Source: Arthrobacter celericrescens
Lineage (GTDB): Bacteria > Actinomycetota > Actinomycetes > Actinomycetales > Micrococcaceae
Assembly (NCBI RefSeq): GCF_003614925.1
Contig: NZ_QYLP01000037.1
Location: 57,748-121,747, forward strand
Length of the DNA: 64,000 nt
Direction: 5' to 3'
Part shown: piece after piece, positions 18,632 through 26,805 of the stretch
Numbering within the stretch: the first letter of the stretch is position 1
Layout of the letters: every line of letters begins with the position of its first letter
Notes under the pieces: generated by a model
Told to the model about the DNA's origin: nothing
The model's input: only the letters and a program-made list of their open reading frames with translations
The model's database searches: none
Made by a program: the position numbers and the translations under genes

Positions 18632-19612
18632 ATGATCCAAAGCTCCGCCCGCCTGCTGCAGTTGCTCTCACTGTTGCAGCTGCGGCGCGAATGGACCGGC
18701 CCGGCCTTGGCCGAACGGATGGGCGTCACGGAACGCACCGTGCGCCGCGACATCGACAAACTCCGCACCCTCGGATACCCCATCCATGCCTCGCCCGGAA
18801 TCGCGGGCGGCTACCAGCTGGGAGCCGGCGCCCAGCTGCCGCCGCTCCTGCTCGACGACAACGAGGCCCTCGCGGTCGCCCTCGGATTGAATTCCGTGGC
18901 CGCCGGGCCTGTCGCGGGCATCGGCGAAGCCTCCGTGCGGGCCCTGGCCAAGCTTGAGCAGGTCCTCCCTGCCAGGCTGCGCCCGCGCTTTGCCACCCTC
19001 AAGGCCGCCGTGACCACGCTGCCCAGCAACGCGGCCTCGGTGGATCCGCACCAACTCACCGTGGTGTCCTCGGCCATCGCGGACCGGCGCCTGATCCGTT
19101 TCGACTACGCCAAACCTGACGGCACGGTGGACCGCCGCACGGCCGAACCTTATCGGCTGGTGGACACAGGCCGCCGTTGGTACCTGGTGGCCTGGGACCT
19201 CGAGCGGGAAGACTGGCGGACGTTCCGCGCGGACCGCATCGCCTCCCTGCCCGCAGCCACCAAGAAGTTCCTCCCCCGCGCCCTTCCGGCGGAGGACCTG
19301 GCCGCCTACGTCCAACAGTCGGTGACCCGTTCGCCGTACCGTTATGACGTCGTCGTGCGCCTGTTCGCCCCGATCGGCGAGGTGGCCGCCCTGGTCGGCC
19401 CACAGCTGGCGACCTTGACCGACGACGGCGGGTCCGCCACGCTGCTGCATGCCGGCTGGGACAGCCTGGCACAGCCCGCGGCGCACCTTGCGGCGCTGGG
19501 CATGGAGTTCGAGATCATCTCGCCGCCCGAATTCAAGGAGTACGCCGTGACGCTGGCCGGGCGGCTGGCACGCTCGGCAGGCGTGACGGCGGCGCATCCG
19601 GCACAGCAGTAG
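18632..19612 (+). CDS. WYL-domain transcriptional regulator (DeoR-type HTH)
   Basis: A 326-aa regulator. The N-terminal winged helix covers about residues 5-60 (ALAERMGVTERTVRRDIDKLRTLGYPI). The WYL ligand-sensing domain lies at about 140-220; its signature is seen as RRWYLVAWDLEREDWRTFRADRI. A WCX-type C-terminal domain follows. WYL proteins often sense nucleic acids or nucleotide ligands. The start at 18632 is supported by the -10 box six bases upstream. The next gene, hrpA, follows 31 bp later on the same strand with its own -10 box. The target is unknown. Confidence 0.92.
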   Translation: MIQSSARLLQLLSLLQLRREWTGPALAERMGVTERTVRRDIDKLRTLGYPIHASPGIAGGYQLGAGAQLPPLLLDDNEALAVALGLNSVAAGPVAGIGEASVRALAKLEQVLPARLRPRFATLKAAVTTLPSNAASVDPHQLTVVSSAIADRRLIRFDYAKPDGTVDRRTAEPYRLVDTGRRWYLVAWDLEREDWRTFRADRIASLPAATKKFLPRALPAEDLAAYVQQSVTRSPYRYDVVVRLFAPIGEVAALVGPQLATLTDDGGSATLLHAGWDSLAQPAAHLAALGMEFEIISPPEFKEYAVTLAGRLARSAGVTAAHPAQQ

Positions 19613-19643
19613 GCCCGGCGCCACAGTAGACTGGCTTCCAGCC

Positions 19644-22600
19644 ATGACACTTCATATCTCCTACCCCGCAGAGCTGCCGGTCTCCGAACGCCGCGAGGAC
19701 ATTATGGCGGCCATCGCCGCGAACCAGGTCACCATCATCGCGGGTGAGACCGGTTCCGGAAAGACCACCCAGATCCCCAAAATGTGCCTTGAGCTGGGCC
19801 TCGGCGAGAAGGGACTGATCGGCCACACCCAGCCGCGCCGCCTCGCCGCACGGACAGTGGCCGAGCGCATCGCGTTCGAGCTCGGCGTCGAGATCGGCCA
19901 GGAAGTGGGCTTCCAGGTCCGCTTCACCGGCGAGGTCGGCAAGAGCACCCGCATTAAACTCATGACGGACGGCATCCTGCTGGCGGAGATCCAGCGGGAC
20001 AAGCTGCTGCGCAAGTACAGCACGATCATCATCGACGAAGCCCATGAGCGCAGCCTCAACATCGACTTCATCCTGGGCTACCTCAAGCGGATCCTGCCGC
20101 AGCGCCCGGACCTGAAGATCATCATCACCTCCGCGACGATCGACCCCGAACGCTTCGCCCGGCACTTCGGCAACGACGACGCTCCCGCCCCGATCATCGA
20201 AGTATCCGGCCGCACGTACCCGGTGGAGATCCGCTACCGCCCGCTTTCCCAGCCGGCCGGCGGCCCGGCGGACGGCGACGACACCCCCGACGACGAACTC
20301 GAGGAAGACCGCGACCCGCTGGACGCGGTGTGCGACGCCGTCGACGAGCTCGCCCAGGAGGCCCCCGGTGACATCCTCATCTTCTTCTCCGGCGAGCGCG
20401 AAATCCGCGACGCCGCCGAGGCGCTGAACGGCCGGATCCAGGCGAACCGGCGCCTGGCAGGCACCGAGGTCCTCCCCCTGTACGCGCGGCTCAGCCTCCA
20501 GGAGCAGCACCGGGTCTTCAATCCCGGCGGCAAGCGGCGGATCGTGCTGGCCACCAACGTTGCCGAAACCTCGCTCACCGTTCCCGGGATCAAGTACGTG
20601 GTGGACACCGGCACTGCCCGCATCTCGCGCTACTCGCACCGCACCAAGGTCCAGCGGCTGCCGATCGAGCGGGTGTCGCAGGCCTCGGCCAACCAGCGCT
20701 CCGGCCGCTGCGGCCGTGTGTCCGAGGGCATCGCGATCCGGCTGTACTCGGAAGAGGACTTCGAATCCCGTCCGCAGTTCACCGACCCCGAGATCCTGCG
20801 CACCAACCTGGCCGCCGTCATCCTGCAGATGACCGCGATGGGCGTGGCCCGCGGGCCCAAGGACATCGAGGCCTTCCCCTTTGTCGAGCCCCCGGAGTCG
20901 CGGGCAATCAACGACGGCGTGACGCTCCTGCGCGAGCTCGGCGCCCTGAAGTCGCCGCAACAAGGGTCGCCGCAACAGGGGGCGAGGGAACAGCAGGGCG
21001 GGCTGACCGCCGTCGGGCATAAGCTCGCCCAGCTGCCGGTGGACCCGCGGCTCGGCCGCATGATCGTGGAGGCCGGCAAGCGCGGCTGCGTCAGGGAGGT
21101 CATGATCCTCGCCGCGGCGCTGACCATCCAGGACCCCCGCGAGCGCCCCACGGACAAACAGCAGCAAGCCGCCGAGAAGCATGCCCGGTTCCGGGACGAG
21201 AACTCGGACTTCACCGGCTACCTGAACCTGTGGAACCACATCCAGGAGCAGCAGCGCGAGCTGTCCTCCACCCAGTTCCGCCGGCTCTGCCGCAACGAGT
21301 TCATCAACTACCTGCGCGTGCGCGAATGGCAGGACCTGTTCCAGCAGCTGCGCCAGCTTGCCAAGCCGCTGGGCATCACGATCGACAACAAGCGCGAGGC
21401 CGATCCGGTGGGCCTGCACGACGGCATCCACATCAGCCTGCTCGCCGGCCTGCTGAGCCGCATCGGCCTGCTGGACGAGCGGAAGCGCGAATACGCCGGT
21501 GCCCGCGGCAGCCGCTTCGCGATCTTCCCGGGCTCGGCCCTGTTCAAGAAGTCCCCCGCGTTCGTAATGGCCGCCGAACTGGTCGAAACCAGCCGGCTGT
21601 GGGCCCGGGTGGCCGCGAAGTTCGATCCGCTCTGGGTGGAGCAGGTGGCCCCGGACCTCGTGAAGCGCTCCTACAGTGAACCGCACTGGTCCAGCCGCAA
21701 CGGCTCCGTCATGGCGCACGAGAAGGTCACCCTCTACGGGGTGCCGGTCATCCCCAACCGGCGGGTCAACTACGGCCGGATCGATCCGGAGCTTTCCCGC
21801 GAACTTTTCATCCGGCACGCGCTGGTGGAAGGCGAATGGCGCACCCACCACAAGTTCTTCCACCGCAACCGGGCGCTCCTGAACGAGATCGAGGAACTCG
21901 AAACCCGGATGCGCCGCCGCGACATCCTGGTGGACGACCACACCCTTTTCGACTTCTACGACGCCCGGATCGGCAAGGACGTGGTGTCCGAGCGGCATTT
22001 CGACAAGTGGTGGAAGGACGCACGGCAGCAGGACCCCGCGCTCCTGGACTTCGACCAGTCACTGCTGATCAGCGAGGACGCCGCGGCGCTGGACGATTCG
22101 GCGTACCCGAAGACCTGGCTGCACAAGGGCTTCGAACTGCCCCTCAGCTACGAGTTCCATCCCGTGGCCCCAGGGTCCCCGCCCAACCCGTCCGACGGCG
22201 TCACGGCCGAGGTTCCGGTGCTGTTCCTCAACCAACTCGACGACGCCGCATTCCGTTGGCAGATCCCCGGCCAGCGCGTTGAGCTGCTGACCGCCCTGAT
22301 CAAGTCGCTGCCCAAGCAGGTCCGCAAGAACTTCGTGCCGGCCCCGGATGTCGCACGCCAGGCCGCAGCGGGCCTGGAGGCGGACTTCGATCCCGCCACG
22401 GACGAGCTCGAACCCTCGCTCGAACTCGTGCTGCGCCGCCTGCGCGGGCACATCATCCCGCCCGGCTCCTGGAATTGGGCTGCCGTCCCGGCGCACCTGC
22501 GGGTCAGCTTCAAGGTAGTGGACAGCCGCGGCAAGGTGCTCGGCGAAGGCAAGGACCTCGCCGCCCTGCAACAGGAACTCGCCCCGGCCACACGCCGGGC

Positions 22601-23636
22601 CATTGCCGAGTCCCTCGGCGCCACCCCGGCAACGACGGCACGCTCCGGTAAGAAGGCAGCCGGCGGCAAGCCGGGCGGAACCATGGCCGGTGCCGGCGTG
22701 CCGGGCGGAGGGGCCCCGGGCGCCGCCGCAAATGGTGCGGGCGCCGCGGCGCACGCGAGCGGCGTCGCAGAACAAACCGGGCTCACCGAGTGGAGCGTCG
22801 GCACCATTGAGCGGCAAGTCAGCCGTACGGTGAAGGGCCACCAAGTGACCGGCTTCCCGGCATTGGTGGACGAAGGCAAAAGCGTGGCCTTGCGGGTCTT
22901 CCAGACCCGGGCCGAGCAGGAAGCCGCCATGCGCGGCGGCGTCATCCGGCTGCTCTCCCTCCGCGTGCCGTCGCCGGACCGCTACGTCCTGGAGCACCTG
23001 AACAACACGGAAAAGCTTACGTTCAGCCAGAACCCGCACGGCTCCGTCAGCGCGCTGATCGCCGACTGCGCGCTCGCCGCGATCGACAAGCTGACTCCCG
23101 CGGAACTGCCGTGGGACCGGACATCCTTCGACGCCCTGTACGAGGCCGTGCGCGCCGAATTGATCGACACAGTGTTCACGGTGACCGCCGTCGTCGAACG
23201 GGTCCTCGGAAGCGCCCGCCGCATCGAAAAGCAGCTCAAGGGCAGCACCAGCCTGAGCCTGATCAGCGCGCTCAACGACATCAAGAGCCAGCTGGAACAG
23301 CTCGTCTTCCCCGGTTTTGTAGCACAGACGGGCTACGCACAACTCAGCCAGCTGCCGCGCTACCTCACCGCCATCGAAAAACGCCTGGACAAGCTGCCGA
23401 ACAACGTGCAGCGGGACGGCCTGAACATGGCCGCCGTCCAGGCCCTGGAAGACGACTACGACGACGCCGTCGCGGCGCTCCTCCCGGGCCGCCGGGCCGG
23501 CAGCGAATTAACCCATGTGCGCTGGATGATCGAGGAACTCCGCGTGAGCCTCTTCGCCGTCGAGTTGGGCACCGCCTACTCGGTGTCCGAGAAGCGCATC
23601 CGCACCGCACTGAACCAGGCACTCGCCCCGGCCTAG
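19644..23636 (+). CDS. hrpA: ATP-dependent RNA helicase HrpA (DEAH box)
   Basis: A 1330-aa DEAH/RHA helicase, full length for the family. Seen are the P-loop GETGSGKTT (about 35-43), QPRRLAART, DEAHERS (about 131-137), SATID, and QRSGRCGRVSEG in the second RecA domain. After that come the helicase-associated domain, OB fold and DUF3418 tail. HrpA rescues stalled or collided ribosomes on mRNA in E. coli. Two inserts are unlike the rest: SPQQG repeated twice (about residues 437-446), encoded by a 15-bp tandem duplication, and a Gly/Ala-rich linker near 1003-1045. A -10 box TAGACT (19627-19632) lies 11 bp before the ATG, so the leader is very short and no ribosome binding site is present. Confidence 0.96.
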   Translation: MTLHISYPAELPVSERREDIMAAIAANQVTIIAGETGSGKTTQIPKMCLELGLGEKGLIGHTQPRRLAARTVAERIAFELGVEIGQEVGFQVRFTGEVGKSTRIKLMTDGILLAEIQRDKLLRKYSTIIIDEAHERSLNIDFILGYLKRILPQRPDLKIIITSATIDPERFARHFGNDDAPAPIIEVSGRTYPVEIRYRPLSQPAGGPADGDDTPDDELEEDRDPLDAVCDAVDELAQEAPGDILIFFSGEREIRDAAEALNGRIQANRRLAGTEVLPLYARLSLQEQHRVFNPGGKRRIVLATNVAETSLTVPGIKYVVDTGTARISRYSHRTKVQRLPIERVSQASANQRSGRCGRVSEGIAIRLYSEEDFESRPQFTDPEILRTNLAAVILQMTAMGVARGPKDIEAFPFVEPPESRAINDGVTLLRELGALKSPQQGSPQQGAREQQGGLTAVGHKLAQLPVDPRLGRMIVEAGKRGCVREVMILAAALTIQDPRERPTDKQQQAAEKHARFRDENSDFTGYLNLWNHIQEQQRELSSTQFRRLCRNEFINYLRVREWQDLFQQLRQLAKPLGITIDNKREADPVGLHDGIHISLLAGLLSRIGLLDERKREYAGARGSRFAIFPGSALFKKSPAFVMAAELVETSRLWARVAAKFDPLWVEQVAPDLVKRSYSEPHWSSRNGSVMAHEKVTLYGVPVIPNRRVNYGRIDPELSRELFIRHALVEGEWRTHHKFFHRNRALLNEIEELETRMRRRDILVDDHTLFDFYDARIGKDVVSERHFDKWWKDARQQDPALLDFDQSLLISEDAAALDDSAYPKTWLHKGFELPLSYEFHPVAPGSPPNPSDGVTAEVPVLFLNQLDDAAFRWQIPGQRVELLTALIKSLPKQVRKNFVPAPDVARQAAAGLEADFDPATDELEPSLELVLRRLRGHIIPPGSWNWAAVPAHLRVSFKVVDSRGKVLGEGKDLAALQQELAPATRRAIAESLGATPATTARSGKKAAGGKPGGTMAGAGVPGGGAPGAAANGAGAAAHASGVAEQTGLTEWSVGTIERQVSRTVKGHQVTGFPALVDEGKSVALRVFQTRAEQEAAMRGGVIRLLSLRVPSPDRYVLEHLNNTEKLTFSQNPHGSVSALIADCALAAIDKLTPAELPWDRTSFDALYEAVRAELIDTVFTVTAVVERVLGSARRIEKQLKGSTSLSLISALNDIKSQLEQLVFPGFVAQTGYAQLSQLPRYLTAIEKRLDKLPNNVQRDGLNMAAVQALEDDYDDAVAALLPGRRAGSELTHVRWMIEELRVSLFAVELGTAYSVSEKRIRTALNQALAPA
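20951..20980 (+). repeat. In-frame 15-bp tandem duplication inside hrpA
   Basis: GTCGCCGCAACAAGG (20951-20965) is followed at once by GTCGCCGCAACAGGG (20966-20980). It encodes SPQQG twice in a loop between conserved helicase blocks. Confidence 0.8.
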
Positions 23637-23713
23637 GCCGAACGCACCGCCTAATACACTCCCGACCCCGGCACCGCACCCCAACCGCGTGCTGCCCACC
23701 TGAAAGGACCAGG

Positions 23714-24712
23714 ATGACCCTGCACCTTCCCACCCTGCATCTTCCCCAAGGACCCGCCGGAACGGAGATCCTCGGCCTCGGTCACGCCCAGCCCGTACGG
23801 GTGATGGACAACTTCGAGCTCGAGCAGATCCTGGATACCAACGACGAATGGATCCAGCAGCGCACCGGGATCGTCACGCGGCACATTGCCGGTGAAGGCG
23901 AAACCGTCGCCACCCTGGCCACGGATGCGGCCCGCATGGCGCTGGCCGATTCCGGGCTGGCGCCCGAGCAGATCGACCTCGTGGTGGTCGCCACCACCAC
24001 CTCGCAGGAGCGCTCCCCCAACACCGCCGGGCGGATCGCCGAGGGGCTCAGCCTCGGCCTGGACAGCCGCGGACCGGGCGTCATCGAGATCAACACCGCC
24101 TGCTCGGGCTTCGAGTACGCGCTCGGCATCGCCGACCAGGCCATCCGCTCCGGCTCCGCGACCCACGCGATCGTGGCCGGCGCCGAGACCCTCTCCGCCG
24201 TCACCGACTGGACGGACCGCACCACCGCAGTGCTCGTCGCGGACGGAGCGGGTGCCGCCGTCGTCGGTCTCTCGGAGGAACCGCGGATCGGCCCGGTGGT
24301 ATGGGGGTCCCGCACGGACATGGCGGATTCGGTGCTGATCGGCCCGCCGAACGGCAAGTTCGCCCAGAACGGCCGCGAGGTGCTCCGCTGGGGCCTCCTC
24401 GACGCCGTCGGCCACGCCCGCGATGCCGTCGAACGTGCCGGGCTCACGCTGGATGACATCGAGGTCCTCGTAGCGCACCAGGCGAACCTGCGCATCATTG
24501 AACCGCTCGCGAAGGGACTGGGCCTCAGCGACAAAGTAGTGGTGACGGACGTGACCGAATCCGGCAACACCTCCGCGGCGAGCGTCCCGCTCGGCTTCAG
24601 CAAGTGGTGGCACGCCGGCCGCATCCCGGCAAACGTGCCGGCGCTCCTCTTCGGCTTCGGCGGCGGTTTCACCTACGCCGGCATGGTGGCCATGACCCCG
24701 AACCACCGGTAG
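23714..24712 (+). CDS. 3-oxoacyl-ACP synthase III family protein (FabH-like)
   Basis: A 332-aa KAS III enzyme with the complete Cys-His-Asn triad: C130 in NTACSGFEYA, H255 in VAHQANLR and N285 in ESGNTSAAS. KAS III condenses acetyl- or branched acyl-CoA with malonyl-ACP to start fatty acid synthesis. The gene stands alone here, without fabD, acpP or fabF, so it may be a secondary FabH paralogue rather than the main starter enzyme. The ATG at 23714 is preceded by AAAGGA. Its stop is only 2 bp from the stop of the convergent methyltransferase gene. Confidence 0.9.
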   Translation: MTLHLPTLHLPQGPAGTEILGLGHAQPVRVMDNFELEQILDTNDEWIQQRTGIVTRHIAGEGETVATLATDAARMALADSGLAPEQIDLVVVATTTSQERSPNTAGRIAEGLSLGLDSRGPGVIEINTACSGFEYALGIADQAIRSGSATHAIVAGAETLSAVTDWTDRTTAVLVADGAGAAVVGLSEEPRIGPVVWGSRTDMADSVLIGPPNGKFAQNGREVLRWGLLDAVGHARDAVERAGLTLDDIEVLVAHQANLRIIEPLAKGLGLSDKVVVTDVTESGNTSAASVPLGFSKWWHAGRIPANVPALLFGFGGGFTYAGMVAMTPNHR

Positions 24713-24714
24713 AT

Positions 24715-25203
24715 TCACGGGCGCAGCGGGCGCCCGAGGGAAAAGTAGCGGGGAACCTGCGCCGCGTAGGCTGCGAAATCCGCCCCGAACTGCTCCGACA
24801 GCTTCCGTTCCTCGGCCAGCACTCCCCGGTGCTCCGCCAAGGCGGCGGCCGGCATGGTGAGCAGTGCCCAGGCCGAGCCCTGCAACAGCCCCGAACCCAG
24901 ATGAATCAGCCACCAGCCGGCATACATGGGATTCCGGCTGAGGGCATACGGGCCGGTAATCACCAGGCTGCGGGGATGCTCCAGCTCGAACCCTTCACCT
25001 TCGGCCCGCCGGCGTTCGGCCAAAGAGCGGAAGTTGACCGCGATGCCGGCAAGCAGCAGCCCCGTGCCTGCGGCAGCGCTGAGCGGGCGCGGGACCGGCA
25101 GCCGGGCCGGCCGCACCCGGGCTAGGACAAGGTCGACGGCGATCCCCGCCACTTGGCCCGGGGGCAGGGGCAGGTTGCCGTAAATCTCCCTGAGGCCCAT
25201 CAT
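24715..25203 (-). CDS. Isoprenylcysteine carboxyl methyltransferase/phospholipid methyltransferase-family membrane protein
   Basis: A 162-aa integral membrane protein with about four hydrophobic segments. The C-terminal half carries the SAM-binding pattern of the ICMT/PEMT superfamily: TGPYALSRNPMYAGW, then E, FG, Y and RYFSLG at the usual spacing. The substrate is not known; bacterial members methylate lipids or small molecules. The ATG at 25203 overlaps the stop of the upstream flavoprotein gene (ATGA), so they are co-translated in one operon with the SemiSWEET gene. Confidence 0.8.
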   Translation of the reverse strand: MMGLREIYGNLPLPPGQVAGIAVDLVLARVRPARLPVPRPLSAAAGTGLLLAGIAVNFRSLAERRRAEGEGFELEHPRSLVITGPYALSRNPMYAGWWLIHLGSGLLQGSAWALLTMPAAALAEHRGVLAEERKLSEQFGADFAAYAAQVPRYFSLGRPLRP

Positions 25204-26375
25204 GCCCTGCCCCGCACCTGCTGCGGGCGCGCCTTCTGCGGCGAGCGTCCGGCACGGTCACCCGGGCTGTCGATACCGCGGCGCGGAATCCGCCGGGCCA
25301 GGTACCCGGCGTCGCGGGCGAGCCCGGGCAGGGTGGCCGACGTCGCCGCGTAGAGGAATTCCTGGCCCATGAAGAACAGGCCCGGAACGTCCTGCGCCAC
25401 GCCGCGGTACTGCCGCGGCCGGCCGTCGCCGTCGAACGCGTCGGGCTCCATCCAACCGAAATCGTCCCGGTAGCCGGTGCACCAGATGACGTTGTCGACG
25501 TCGAGGATGCTGCCGTCTTCCGCCACCGGCCTGCCGTCGCGGACGCCTGTGATCCTGGGAACCCGTTCGACGCCGGCCGCCGCGAGGTCCCTGAGCTTGG
25601 TGCGGATCAACGGGGTGCCGTGGCTGAGGAACCCCGGCGCTGCCTTGCGGCCGATGGGCGTGCCGAGCGTGAGGATGTGGAGCCCGGCGAACCGGACGAT
25701 GGGCAGGAAGAAGCGGGCCGCGGCCCGGCCGTGCTTGACCGGCAGTTCAGCGGTAGGCTTGCCGGCCAGCAGGGTGTGGTGGCTGCGGCTCAGTTCCAGG
25801 GCGATCTCGGCCCCGGAATTCCCGACGCCCACCACCAGGACCGGGCCGGGCCGGAGCTGCGCGGGATTCCTGTACAGGCTCGAATGCACCTGGAAAACGG
25901 ACTCATCCAACTGCGCGGCAAAGCCTGGGACCTTCGGTGCAACGCAGGCTCCAGTGGCCACCACGACGTTCAGGGCCTTCCAGCTCTCCGCGCCCGCTTC
26001 CGCCACGTAGTGGCCGTCCTCCTGCCGAAGGTGTTCCACCTTCACGCCGAGCCGGACCGGGAGGCCGAAAAGCGCGGCATAGCCTTCGAGGTAGTCGGCC
26101 ACCTCGTCCTTGCCCGGAAACGCGAGCCCGTCTCCCGGGAACGGCATCCCCGGCAGGCCGTCGTACTTGGCCGGCGTGAACACGCGCAGGGAGTCCCAGC
26201 GTTGCCGCCAAGCGTCGCCCACCCGCTGCCCGGCGTCGAGGATGGCGAAGTCACGTCCCTGCCGGGAGAGGAAATAGCCCAGGGCAAGTCCGGCCTGCCC
26301 GCCGCCGACGATGATGGTGTCCAGGACCCGATCGGATGTGTAGTTTTCTCCCGTGTTCATGGCGAAAGAGTTCAT
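25200..26375 (-). CDS. FAD/NAD(P)-dependent oxidoreductase, CzcO/flavin monooxygenase type
   Basis: A 391-aa protein with two dinucleotide folds: TIIVGGGQAGLALGYFLSRQ (FAD, about residues 20-39) and VLVVGVGNSGAEIALEL (NADPH, about 167-183). The late motif DVDNVIWCTGYRDDF and a short C-terminal Arg-rich tail follow. It resembles class B flavoprotein monooxygenases and CzcO-like proteins. The Baeyer-Villiger fingerprint FxGxxxHxxxW is not seen; the corresponding region reads VFQVHSSLYRN. AAGGAGG seven bases before the ATG fixes the start. It is the middle gene of SemiSWEET-flavoprotein-methyltransferase. The substrate is unknown. Confidence 0.85.
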   Translation of the reverse strand: MNSFAMNTGENYTSDRVLDTIIVGGGQAGLALGYFLSRQGRDFAILDAGQRVGDAWRQRWDSLRVFTPAKYDGLPGMPFPGDGLAFPGKDEVADYLEGYAALFGLPVRLGVKVEHLRQEDGHYVAEAGAESWKALNVVVATGACVAPKVPGFAAQLDESVFQVHSSLYRNPAQLRPGPVLVVGVGNSGAEIALELSRSHHTLLAGKPTAELPVKHGRAAARFFLPIVRFAGLHILTLGTPIGRKAAPGFLSHGTPLIRTKLRDLAAAGVERVPRITGVRDGRPVAEDGSILDVDNVIWCTGYRDDFGWMEPDAFDGDGRPRQYRGVAQDVPGLFFMGQEFLYAATSATLPGLARDAGYLARRIPRRGIDSPGDRAGRSPQKARPQQVRGRA

Positions 26376-26387
26376 GGCGAAGCCTCC

Positions 26388-26717
26388 TTATGCTCCGAGC
26401 AATTCTTCGGTGGAACGGAAACCTTCCCTGGCCGCCGGCCGGTGCGTTGGATTGCCGGGTGCGTGCCGGTAGCGCAGCCACCAGACCAGCATCACGGCGG
26501 ACGCCAGGACGTAGGAGGCGTGGAGCAGCCAGATCGGCCCGGCCGGCAGGCTGAACACGTAGAGCGAATGGACCGCGTTCGCGATGTTGGCCAGGAGCAG
26601 GTTGCCCAGGCTGTACGAGGAGAGGTCCTTGGTGCGTGCCGCCTTGATCAGCATCGGCAGCATGCTCACTGTGAAGAGGACGGTCGAGACGGTTCCGGCG
26701 ACCATGGGAAGGTTCAT
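26388..26717 (-). CDS. SemiSWEET/PQ-loop small membrane transporter
   Basis: A 109-aa protein with three membrane helices in SemiSWEET order: VSTVLFTVSMLPMLIKAARTK, then LGNLLLANIANAVHSLYVF, then WLLHASYVLASAVMLVWWL. The MLPMLIKAARTKDLSSYSL stretch corresponds to the PQ-loop, with LP in place of PQ. SemiSWEETs dimerise to carry sugars or other small solutes. It is the first gene of the three-gene operon. A -10 box six bases before the ATG points to a leaderless message. The solute is unknown. Confidence 0.8.
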   Translation of the reverse strand: MNLPMVAGTVSTVLFTVSMLPMLIKAARTKDLSSYSLGNLLLANIANAVHSLYVFSLPAGPIWLLHASYVLASAVMLVWWLRYRHAPGNPTHRPAAREGFRSTEELLGA

Positions 26718-26723
26718 GCTTCG

Positions 26724-26729
26724 ACGCTA
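26724..26729 (-). promoter_or_regulatory. -10 box of the SemiSWEET operon (leaderless type)
   Basis: TAGCGT on the minus strand, then CGAAGC, then the ATG at 26717. Confidence 0.5.
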
Positions 26730-26805
26730 TTGCCGCTGGCCGTGGCCGCGCATCGGATGGATGACGCATCTTGCCAAGGCGCGCATGGGTAATTCGCCGC
26801 AGTCC

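Noticed and set aside
19533..21998. 821-codon minus-strand frame opposite hrpA
   Set aside because: Antisense to a recognised DEAH helicase, with no domain of its own.
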